Of a stretch of DNA of 64,000 nucleotides, positions 44,001-54,139 are shown one piece after another. This DNA comes from Miscanthus floridulus (lineage: Eukaryota > Streptophyta > Magnoliopsida > Poales > Poaceae), in contig NC_089584.1 of assembly GCF_019320115.1 (NCBI RefSeq), positions 75,020,791 through 75,084,790 on the forward strand, given 5' to 3'. Numbering within the stretch: position 1 is the first letter of the stretch; each line of letters starts with the position of its first letter. Made by a program: the position numbers and the translations under genes. The notes below the pieces were generated by a model that saw only the letters and a program-made list of their open reading frames with translations, made no database searches and was not told the DNA's origin.

Positions 44001-44369
44001 GTGGGGAAGAACTCTGAGATATTCCTCACAGAAATGGATAAAGATAGAGATGTGCAAGATGGTGTTTGGGTGGAGGTTGCACAAACTAATTCTCTAGAAC
44101 TCCAGCAGATCCCTTAAGAAAGGATGAACGGGAAAACCTAACCCGTGCCAGAAATAATCTTCAAAAACTACTACTTCATCAGTATGCGGCATTGGGAAGG
44201 GCTCACCACTGGCTAGCCGCCATCCAGTAGTGACATAGTTAGAAAGAACCCTGCCTCCACCATCCTATTGATCTCCGCCTCCCCCATGTTCGACGACACC
44301 CACTTGTTGTCACAGCTGGCTCCGGCGGTCGACTTCTTTGGGTTTCTAGCTCCCTTCTTTGACGCCATC
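41078..44369 (-). pseudogene. Antisense ORF of Gypsy element 2 (putative gypsy type transposon protein, Transposase_28-like)
   Basis: The minus-strand ORF starts MASKKGARNPKKS at 44369. It continues with the family features FFLTMSLLDGG, FPVHPFLRDLLEF, LHPNTILHISIFIHFCEEYL, SLKGWNARWFYMKQSHPAI and, near 43500-43740, MRELLGLIKGVKMNVGLVVA. The rest (41078-42000) is coiled-coil and acidic, ending EMDGDDQAK. Such antisense genes lie between integrase and 3' LTR in Tat elements like Grande and RIRE2; their function is unknown. Stops (for instance after LLDGG) and frame changes make this copy inactive. Its upstream region is cut by Gypsy element 3 at 44706. Confidence 0.8.
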
Positions 44370-44706
44370 TCTTAGATCTGGTTTGGGATTGGAGGCGGAA
44401 GTGCATGTGAATCTGGAAGTGCGAGTGCTGAGGAGGAAGATAAAACAGCAAAGTGGCAAAGGTGGGAGCGTGGGGTGCTGCGGCATAGTTATAAAGCACT
44501 CCCCCCACCTTTCGCATTCGAGGGATTTTGGGAAATCGCTCCATGATTTACGCTCCTCCAAATTCTCTACAACAGCGTGGTGGGCTGTTACCTGGGCTTT
44601 CGCGCAACTGCAGCCCGTATCGCCCATTTATCGCCGTAATTTGTTATTGCTCACTGAATATTCACCGACTTCACCGTCATCTGTTACGGCTCAGTAATTA
44701 CTACTG

Positions 44707-47700
44707 TGTAACACCCTAGGTGTTTGGCTTCTACAAAAGTGCATTTCATTTCATAAACATGTGTATCATCCATCTCATCATGCCATTGTCACTGAAACAT
44801 ACATATGCAACATTCGCAATTCTGTTTGTTTCATACTTGATTTGCTTGTGAATGGTAGTAGTGCAACATGTGAATGCAACATGAGTTTCTCATACCTTGA
44901 AACATGGCAACATGGTAGGAATGTGGCAAGTTAAAATTGCAACAAAAGTAATGAAACATGTGAAACATGGAATTGCAACATTTGAGTGAATTGATTATTT
45001 TGTTGCTTCATCACATGTGATCATTAGAAATTGGTATAGCACTTGTGTAAAGTGGTTGATAATGGTCTAATACACCTTAACTACACTTAGGGTAATTGTT
45101 GGGACATTGTTCATGTGGATCAAAATGACAAAAATGCCCTCAAGTGGAGGTTTGAATTAGAAAGACCTACAGAGTGCCACTGTTTGACCGATTCAAAAGA
45201 CCAACCTAGAGACCTTGCATGGCTGTGCACCCTTTACGAAAGTTGTAGCCAATTTATCAAGGAACAAAAGTCTCAATATGACCATCTCATGAAAATGGCT
45301 AGAACATGTTCAAACAAGGCCCACAAGTCATATTTCCATGCTGAATTCACACTTAGAAAATTTGCTAAGTCATAAACCCAGTTTCAGTTGGATCGAGCCA
45401 ACTTTGGCTTGATGTAACTTCTGATCCATGGCGAATTAGATGATGGTCCTTGAAAAGAAGTTGTAGATGGATGGTAGGCCTACAATTTTCATGTACATTG
45501 TTTTTGCAATGGATCAACGGTTTAGCCGTATTAAAATGTTGAAGTCGCACTGTCAGGCGGTTCCAGTTGTCTGAATGTGAGCTACAGTAACTGACAGCCA
45601 TCAGACAATGAACGCTACGTGGGTGACACTCGTCGCCAGTCTCCTGCTCATGCTACCACGTGCCATGGACGCCCTGGCACGGCCAGCCACGACTTGAGCA
45701 ACACCCCACGTGCCTGCCCGACCGAGTCGTCAGCTTCATTTGCATCTCCTTCGCCTCTACCGCGCGCAGCACCGAAGCCGCCGCAGCTCCTACATTTCTG
45801 ACCGAGCTTCGCCATCACCTCACGCGCTCGCCACTAGAAAAACGCGTCAGCCATCTTGTCCCTAGCTTCGTCGTGATCTCCTCTACCACCTCCACCTCTC
45901 AGCTGGGTCGATTGGGGCTTGGTAAGGGCGTATTCGTCATTTCTTCCACCGCCGTCATGGCGGGACCTCGCCGGAGTTGGCGCTTCACATGGCCAACTAC
46001 CACTGCGGACTCCCTATCCTCTCTATCTTGCTTGGGTAGCTTGATAGCAAACTACGGAAGCTCGTACCGAGCCTATCCGCGTCCTACGTGGTCAGACCTC
46101 GCCGAAGCTGGCGTAGCCGTGGCCGTGCGCCGCCATGGCCGTCGCCATTGCCTTTAGCTGCGGCAATAGCTTCAATTGATGGCACCACTAGATGCGCATG
46201 GGTGAGGCGAATACCGTAGCACCGATGGCCTCGCTAGAGCTGCCACCGGTGACGAGCTACGCCACCGTCTTTTCTTCCTCCCCTGCCTGTCTCTCTATCT
46301 CGCGGGGTCCCTTTGTCAGTCGCTGAGCCAAGGCGGGAGCCAGTGTGGGCCGCATCGTGTCTAGGCCATGCCAGCGCATGCATCGCGGGCCACCGTGTCC
46401 TTCGGGCTGGCCCAACAGTAGAGTTAGGGTTTCAAATTCGTTTTGGTTTTATTCTTTTCACAGATTTGTGTATATATTCAAAAATATGTATCTCCTAGTT
46501 GGTAGATTCAAATGATGTGGTTCCAATTTTGTTGAGTTCATGATAATGTCTAGTTTATATTAAAAATATAATTTATGCCAAGTTCTGTTATGAAAAATGG
46601 AGTTGCTAATTATCTCTTTTAATCATGAAGAAAATAGGGGTAATTATATCTTTTTCTATGTAGCACCAAATGGCATGAAATTTTTATGGTGTACTGCTCA
46701 TGTCATGAATAGCTTGTAGTTAAATTTTCATACATTTTGGACACTGTATGTAGGAGTTAGAAAATTCTCTTATTTGCATGGATGGATCTTGTGTGAATTT
46801 TCATAATTTTTCTATAGATCCAGTAAAGGTAAAAATTGGTGAGTGCTATTCTTATGCTATAGTGATACTAGGAAAAATAAGAAATCTGTTGCTTGACACT
46901 TTTCAATTGGGTTTCCTAATTATGCTAGAAATAGACATGCCCTCTATTATTTTTGATACAACAAGTTTTGCTTAACCAATGGCTTTGAAATTGTTATGGT
47001 AGTATATGTGAAGCATGAGATAGCTACTGTAATTTTTGTAGATTTTTTTTGAACAGTTTTACTATATATTGCTTTAATCACCTAATTAACTAAATAAATT
47101 AGAAAAGGACATTAAATAATTTATTTAGAGGTTGGCACTATACTTTCTGATATTCCTCTGGTATGTGCAACAAGTTGGTAAACTTGGTTTGGTCCAATTA
47201 TGCTTTTGCATCATCACTAAATAATTAATTTAGTAAACCTGTCATTTCTGGACATATTTTAGGTTTACTGGAATTCAATTTGGTTAACGTAAGAATCATG
47301 CTTTGATGTTTACAAGTGAATTGTAGAGAATTTCATAAGCTTTCCAGAATGTCCTCTTGCAAGTCATTTAGATTTGTAGAACTCTTGTTGTGATTGAATT
47401 AAGGAACTACCCGTGTGCATATGAAACTTCTGTTGTTTTAAGTATGCCTTTACTATTTCTAAGTTTGTGGTAATGTTCCTAGGTGTTAGGTCTTTAACTG
47501 AAGATGAGCATCTTTATCTTAGGTTATGCAAGTTAGGTAAGTTGATCTTGTTCTTCAAGTTAAGATAGATACATGTTTTAAAGTGATTTGAATAGAGCTA
47601 TTCTTAATCGGTAAACGAGTGTCCAGTGATGCTTTCGTTAAACACTTACTGTGATTCATTCATCATGAGCATTATGTCATTCCTTATGCATCCATCATAT

Positions 47701-49385
47701 TTATCTTATGCATCAACATGCAATAGGTGTACCGGAGGGTGTGACACTGCTGGAATTCGAGGAACCAAGCGGGGAGCAGCAGTAGCCAACACCAGAGGTT
47801 CAGGAGGTGCAGCCCTCAGGAGAAATGCCAGACGAGGTCGCCGTTGAGTGCCCGGATCACCGTCCATGCAACTTTGTGAAAGGCAAGCCCCGGAGCATAT
47901 TAAGCCTCCAAATTTCTAAAATGCAGTTAAAGTATTATTGTTATATATATATATATTGTTGCATTAAGTTTAGGTGTTGGATGCAAACATTTGCTACATT
48001 GGTTATCTAATCCTTGTCCAGATATTGATACACTGAATCCTATGTAGCTCTGCTTCATGTAGTGCTTAGCCCTGCTTAAACGCGGTAGAAGTCGGGTGAT
48101 TTCCTGTCACCTACGAGATATAGGAATATACATATGGCACGGTTGGCTATATTTGCTATCGTGGAAAAGAACCTGGCTTAATTTGAATTGAAGACCGGGC
48201 GGAGGCTTGCCGGTTTGCAGTGACTCCGTCTGTGTCGCTTAAGGACTAAATCTTGGAGCCTTTCCTGTTCATGTTGAACGCATGCCTCTCTCTTAGTTGG
48301 TCGTGTCTGAAGACCGACCACAAAGCCGAGTAGCTCACCTTAGGCCAGGAGTCGATAAGTATAAAGTACGCCTCAGAAGGGAGCCGTAGGCATGAGTCCA
48401 AGGGCAGGTGATTTAAAAGTCCTGATCGTCCTGGCAGAAGGGTAATCCCTGAGAGTGCTAGCGCTGATCGAACCTGCGAATTTGGTTTCTGAGTTGTTCC
48501 AAAGGTGACCCACGGCTACCCTTGCAAAGTATGCCAGGGTGAGAGTTAGGAATACCCCCTCAGCTGAGTTGTAATTTGATTCGAGTCGCCGTCTCTCCCG
48601 GTTAGTGAGAACTTGACGGGCTTATCTCCAATGTAGATACACTAAATAACATAATGGTTCAGAAATAATGATATGATGATGACAGCCTTATTATACCTGC
48701 TATGGTTAGTATTGTTTGCTCCTAATAAGTGAGTGCTCTAGTACAGGTGCAAATCTAGTGGACAGGTAAATGATGATCAACTTGATGCGAAGTTTAAATG
48801 GGTTACTATATTCATAAGCTCTTTTATGCAACTGTGTCTAGCTAGCCCACCTCATAAGCCTTGCATGACCCTTGGTGTCTTTTATTTCTGGTTTTGATGG
48901 GTAAGTCTAGCTGAGTACCTTCTCGTACTCAGGGTTTATCTCCCACCTATTGTAGATGACCAGTTCTACTTTGGTTGCTACAAGTATTGCCTTCTCCTGG
49001 CTGGGGATGAAGACTAGACCATTGGGCGCAGTCTCTCGTAGTTCTCATACCTGATGATGCTTTTGTGGGACATGACTCAGATTTGGCAATGTATCTGAAA
49101 TTATGAAGTTATGTACTAAACTATGTTGCTTCCGCAAATTTGAACTTGGTTTGTAATATTTTATTTAAACTCTGATGGATGTAATCCGAATGCTACTTGT
49201 GAAATGTTGTAACGAATAATGTGTTGTGTTAAATCACTACGATCTTGGTTTGTATGTCGAGAGTTGGTTGAAATCCTTCGTGATTTCTGAACTACCAGGA
49301 TTATGGGAGCTTAAGTACATGAATTTGATCACTTCGGTGATTGTTTTTGTACTTACGTTCTTATGATTTGGTCGGTTCTGTTACA
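44707..49385 (+). repeat. 5' LTR of Gypsy element 3 (4679 bp)
   Basis: TG...CA ends (TGTAACACCC; GGTTCTGTTACA). The LTR contains a GC-rich zone (45600-46430) with ORF-like stretches, a long AT-rich centre, and a 3' part with the CTTCTCGTACTCAGGGTTTA block. It is matched along its whole length by the 3' LTR. ORFs in it start at non-AUG codons or are low-complexity, so I annotate none as genes. Confidence 0.92.
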
Positions 49386-49387
49386 GC

Positions 49388-49399
49388 TGGCATCAGAGC
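49388..49399 (+). other. Primer binding site of Gypsy element 3
   Basis: TGGCATCAGAGC lies two bases past the LTR, one base different from the initiator tRNA-Met complement TGGTATCAGAGC, and is typical of chromoviruses of this type. Confidence 0.85.
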
Positions 49400-49646
49400 A
49401 AGATTTGACACTAAACATATCATTTGTGTATTTAAAACAAAAGTATTTGTGAAAATCCTAAATTAAATACTAAGTATTGCTAGTGGTCATATCCCTTATG
49501 CCCAAATAAGGACTCTTAGGTGGCTTATTAAAGTACTAACTTGGGGGTTCCTGCTTGTTTCTGTTTCATTATCCATACGGCATGCTATTGTATGGATGCC
49601 ATCTGCTTGGGTGGTAATGTATGGATCAAAGTACCTCTACGCTCTG

Positions 49647-49652
49647 GTAAGT
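49647..49652 (+). promoter_or_regulatory. Candidate splice donor in the leader of Gypsy element 3
   Basis: CTG followed by GTAAGTGAG is a near-consensus plant 5' splice site, about 260 bases after the LTR. Acceptor-like AGs lie immediately before the ATGs of the accessory ORF (50141) and of gag (51152). Prediction only. Confidence 0.45.
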
Positions 49653-50141
49653 GAGAGTTGTGAGAGCATGACCGTCCAACCGTCGGTCTAGGGGAGAGTA
49701 GTTGTGGTTGCTCGCATACTTACATGTTCAATCATGTATCTATAAGAGTACTTAAGTGTGGGTATCTTTGTCGGGTAGCTGTGATACTAGAATATATACA
49801 TCAAGGGGATGTATGTACGAAAGTATTTAGTTTACTGCTTACTTTACATGCATTTTGGGAAAGTATTGGGCTGAAATGAAATTTTCTGCAGGTACACTAA
49901 CAACGTATCGTTGTAGAACGACTAGCTACCGTATACGAGAGGACGTATGTATGCCACCATATATTTCGCTAGCCTTTAAATTTTTATAGGTTTGTGAGGA
50001 CGTACGGGTCGTGCATGCATCATGTTCAAGCATACATAGCATTTTTTGCATTACTCCCTCCTTTAAAATTGATGGTCTCGACTAATTAAATTTTGTATCC
50101 CTTAAATGATTCTCCCCTTACGTTGCAACTTTTTGCTACAG

Positions 50142-50738
50142 ATGGCGCGCATGAAACGCACTGCTCGCAAGTCCGCTGGAGGCAGGGCGCCTCATCACCG
50201 ATTAGCTCCTCGTGAGCCCCGTCCGGAGCCTACTAAGGCGGAAAGGCTGAGGGCATTGCTGGCCCGGGTGACTACTGAGAGGAATGTGGCTCAGCACTGT
50301 TTGGAGCAAGTAACACAGGAATAGGACCAAGAGACCCTGGAGGTTCAGAGGTTGATAGTTGCTCACCGCAACTGTGAACGTATGTTGATTCATGTGCTAA
50401 ACCAATGGAATGAAGCTAGGCACAAGGAGAATGTGTTGAGAGCGCGACAGGTAGAACTAGAGCAGCAGTTGGCAGCTGTCGAAGAGTACAATGACCATCT
50501 CCATGAGGAGGTTCACCTGTTACACAATCAGCTTCACCCTCTCCTACCACCTAATGAAGAGAATGACAATGAGGATGAGATGGGCTCTGGTGTCATCATG
50601 GTTGAAGGTGATGATGACATTGAGGTTAATGGACCTGAGGACATTCCACCTGAAGAGGAGGAAGATGAGGAGTTAGAGCCTGCTAGTGATGAAGATGGAG
50701 GAGAGATCTTCGACACTGACTCTGAGGACGATGCGTAG
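50142..50738 (+). CDS. Accessory ORF with histone-H3-tail-like N-terminus and acidic C-terminus
   Basis: A frame of 198 codons, open apart from one TAG at codon 61 (50322-50324). Residues 1-17 read MARMKRTARKSAGGRAP, identical to the histone H3 start at 13 of 17 positions; Lys4, Arg8, Lys9 and Ser10 equivalents are kept, Lys14 is Arg. Residues about 25-130 are charged and helical, with a probable coiled coil (RQVELEQQLAAVEEY and following). Residues about 139-198 are extremely acidic, ending GGEIFDTDSEDDA. The ATG sits directly after TTTTTGCTACAG, an acceptor-like site. There is no histone fold. It lies in sense between leader and gag, so it is probably expressed with the element. I do not recognise the family and infer no function; an H3-tail mimic or histone-binding protein is possible. 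Confidence 0.65.
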
Positions 50739-51152
50739 TTTAGCTTACTACTTAGCTAATGCGCTAGAGCTAGTCTTTTGTTGATCCTCATGCATGAACG
50801 AGTAGCTTATAATAAGTTAATCATTGGGATGTAATATCAAACCTTAAGTTACCTTTGATGTCAGTTTGGAACCTCTATGGCCTAGATGTAACCTATCAAA
50901 CATGTTGTGCTCCACGTATGTGAGGCTTTGATAATTTCCGTCTATGCGGTCTATCGATCTCGTTGTTGGTTAAGTTCATCGCATTAATGTGTCAATTGAT
51001 GCGCTTGATGAGTTGTGTGATTGTGATGGATGATTGTGCCTCTGTTGATTATATAAATGCATTCTCTCCAATGGAATCAGTTTGGCATAATTATACAATT
51101 CATCTACAAAAATTTCCACATCGTCAGTGCTCATTGGCTATACATTTTGCAG
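50739..51152 (+). other. Spacer between accessory ORF and gag of Gypsy element 3
   Basis: T-rich sequence without coding features, ending in CATTTTGCAG directly before the gag ATG. Its composition is intron-like. Confidence 0.5.
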
Positions 51153-52155
51153 ATGGCTTATAACCTTCATCGCGGTCGTAGCATGGGAGATGAGGAACAA
51201 CCACCTCCTCCACCGCCCACCCTAGCTGAGCTAATGCAGACAATCGTCGAAAGTCAGCGCATGCTAGCTGAGGCTATGCACCAACTGGCTAATCGTGATG
51301 ACCGACATGTCCGCCAGGGACCCGAGCCAAACCAGTATAGCAGCTTTAAGGACTTCATGGACACAAAGCCTCCTATCTTTCGAGAGGCAGAAGAACCATT
51401 ACAAGCTGATGAATGGTTGAGTACGATAGAGCAAAGGTTTGGATTGCTCCGATTGACAGAAGGTATGAAGGCCTTGTATGTAGGACACCAGCTCCAAGGC
51501 CCTATAGGCATCTGGTGGACCCATCATAGGACCACCTTCCCTGCAAACGTCGAGATAGTTTGGGACCAGTTCCAGACAGCTTTCCGGGGACATTTTATCC
51601 CTCCTGGTCTCATGGCCATTAAGCATACTGAGTTTATGAAGCTAACCCAAGGTAACAAGAGTCTTAATGAATACCTGCAGGCATTTAACAACCTAGCGAG
51701 GTATGCTCCCGAGTTCGTTGATACTGACGCCAAAAAGATAGCTAGCTTCAAGAGGGGACTTTCCCCTAAACTGATGAAGTCTATGGGCAACTGCAAGTGT
51801 GTCACCTTTAATGAGTTTATCAGTGACACCCTGACTCAGGAGAATAATGATAAGGTGTATGCTGCTTCCAAGACCTGTAAAAGAAACTTTGAGGCGGGTG
51901 CTTCTCAGTCTAAAGCACCAGTGGTATCTAAAACCTAGTATCGTCCACCTAATGCTAATGTCCGGTACCGCCCACCTCAGAAGAAGAATCAAGCTAAAAA
52001 CTAGTTTTCGCAGGGGGTATACAATTTCCTTGCCAAAGAATACCTCTAGGCAGGGCAGCTCCAATGTTCCGCCAGCAAACAGGCCGTGCTGGAACTGTAA
52101 CCAGCCTGGTCACTGGGCTAATAAGTGTCCCTATCCTTCCAAGCAGAATGCTTAG
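51153..52155 (+). pseudogene. gag of Gypsy element 3
   Basis: From ATG at 51153: MAYNLHRGRSMGDEEQ, a Pro run, a helical segment (LAELMQTIVESQRMLAEAM), then the Retrotrans_gag core. That core has PPIFREAEEPLQADEWLSTI, YVGHQLQGPIGIWWTHHR, WDQFQTAFRGHFIPPGLM, EFMKLTQGNKSLNEYLQAFN and YAPEFVDTDAKKIASFKRGL. It is open for 262 codons to TAG at 51936, with another TAG about 70 bases on. A CCHC zinc knuckle follows in a shifted frame (CWNCNQPGHWANKC, 52080-52130). Gag forms the particle and binds element RNA. The capsid core is intact and the nucleocapsid is cut off by stops. Confidence 0.88.
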
Positions 52156-52810
52156 GGAAACGTCCATCAGGGGTGTGTTCACTACACTACTATGGAGGAA
52201 ATTCCTGCTGGTGAAGTGGTCACTGCTGGTAAGTTCCTCGTTAATGATCACCCTATCGTTGTGCTCTTTGATTCAGGTGCTTCACATCCTTTGTGAGTTC
52301 TACTTTTGCATCTATGCATAAGATGAATGTGATTACAATTGTCAAGGGTGGTTATTATATTAGTGCTGCTGGGAATAATATCATGACTAACCAAGTAGTT
52401 AAATATGTAAAGATTGATATTGGGATTGAGAGTTCCTTGCAGATCTAGTAGTTCTACCAGGGGTAGGAATCGATGTAATCCTAGGAATGAAGTGGATGAG
52501 CGAGAATGGAGTGTTGATTGATACATCAACCTGTGTGGTAATGTTGAGAGATCCTATGGATAAGAAGGGTTTTCTAGTGCAGTTACCTTGTGATATCGCT
52601 ATCCACAATATAGCCAATGCTACCCTAGCCAAAGCCATTGAAGATATACCAGTTGTCTGTGAGTTTCCAGATGTCTTCCCTAATGACTTGCCTGGATTAC
52701 CTCTAGACCATGAAGTAGAATTCAAGATAGAACTCATTCCGAGTACAGCTCCTATTTCTCGAAGGCCCTATAGAATGCCGCCCAATGAGTTGGCTGAGCT
52801 AAAGATTTAG
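52156..52810 (+). pseudogene. Protease and start of reverse transcriptase, Gypsy element 3
   Basis: The protease active site reads VVLFDSGASH at about 52255-52287, followed by a likely one-base deletion that breaks the frame. YYISAAGNNIMTNQV is in a second frame. From 52487 the frame [17 protein letters not shown] leads into [17 protein letters not shown] and the RT entry [16 protein letters not shown], ending at TAG 52808 where Gln is usual. The protease would cut Gag-Pol; it is broken here. Confidence 0.8.
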
Positions 52811-54135
52811 TTGAATGAGCTATTAAAGAAAGGTTTGATTCAGCCTAGTTCTTCTCCTTGGGGTTGTCCGGCTATCTTTGTGAAGAAGAAGGACGAGTCT
52901 CTACGCATGTGCGTGGATTATCGCCCCCTTAATGCTGTTACCATCAAGAACAAATATCCTCTTCCTCACATCGATATTCTGTTTGATCAGCTCTCTAAAG
53001 CTAAGGTATTCTCCAAGATCGATTTGAGGTCTGGCTACCATCAGATCAAAATTCGTCCTGAAGATATACCTAAGACAGCTTTCTCTACTCGTTATGGCTT
53101 GTTCGAATACCTTGTCATGTCCTTTAGGTTAACAAATGCTCCGACACACTTTATGTACCTAATGAATTCGGTATTCATGCCGGAATTGGACAAATTCGTC
53201 GTCGTGTTCATTGATGATAACCTTGTATATTCTCAGAATGAAGAAGAGCATACTGAACATCTGAGAATTGTGTTAACTCGATTACGTGACAACCAGCTTT
53301 ATGCTAAGTTCAGCAAGTGCGAATTCTGGTTAAACAAGATACCTTTTCTAGGTCATGTGTTATCTGGAGATGGAATTTTGGTTGACCCTACTAAGGTGCA
53401 AGAAGTCCTAGATTGGAAGGCACCTACTATGGTCATAGAAGTCCGAAGTTTCCTAGGTTTGGCTGGCTATTATTGTCGCTTTATCCTGGATTTCTCAAAA
53501 ATCGCCAAACCCATGACTCGCCTACTTCAAAAGGATGAGAAGTTTGTGTGGACTCTGAAGTGTGAAGAGGCTTTCCACACTTTGTGGACCTTACTAACCT
53601 CTGCTCCTGTATTGGCACAACCTAACATCGAGAAGCCTTTTGATGTCTACTATGATGCATGTGGCACCGGTTTGGGGTGTGTTCTTATGTAGGAGGGCCG
53701 AGTCGTTGCTTATGCTTCGCGCCAGCTTTGAAAGCATGAAATCAATTATCCTACCCATGACTTAGAGCTAGCCACGGTTATTCATGCCCTGAAGATTTGG
53801 AGACATTACTTGCTTGGTAATGTGTGCAACATCTATACTGACCATAAAAGTCTCAAGTACATCTTTACGCAACCCGAGTTGAACATGCGTCAACGATAAT
53901 GGTTAGAATTAATCAAAGACTACAACCTTCAAGTGCACTACCATCCTGGCAAGGCAAATGTGGTTGCTAATGCCTTAAGCAGAAAGGCCTATTGCAATTC
54001 CTTAGTTAGTGAAGACTTTCATCTAGCACACCTCCTTCATCTTGTAGTACTCCACAATATCACTGTGGATTGCTCTCTTAGAAGTCGAATTATCGAACTG
54101 CAGAAGACTGATGTGGGTGTGTTTCACATCAAGTA
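52811..54135 (+). pseudogene. Reverse transcriptase and RNase H, Gypsy element 3
   Basis: A 293-codon open piece has all RT blocks: [71 protein letters not shown], the catalytic FIDDN box (53207-53221; FIDDI is usual), and thumb/connection [20 protein letters not shown]. RNase H starts [17 protein letters not shown], is stopped by TAG 53690, then continues RVVAYASRQL, stop, [26 protein letters not shown], and ends NVVANALSRKA. It makes DNA from element RNA and removes the template. Asn after the catalytic aspartates is unusual but not necessarily inactivating. Confidence 0.88.
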
Positions 54136-54139
54136 GAAG

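Noticed and set aside
45115..45375. 86-codon ORF in the 5' LTR of Gypsy 3, repeated at 55960-56220
   Set aside because: The frame begins at GTG, with its only methionines near the end. Its presence in both LTRs reflects their recent common origin and not selection. No domain was recognised.
50142..50324. The H3-like ORF as a genuine histone H3 gene or pseudogene
   Set aside because: Similarity stops after the tail. No histone-fold sequence follows, and the frame continues into coiled-coil and acidic parts inside a retrotransposon.
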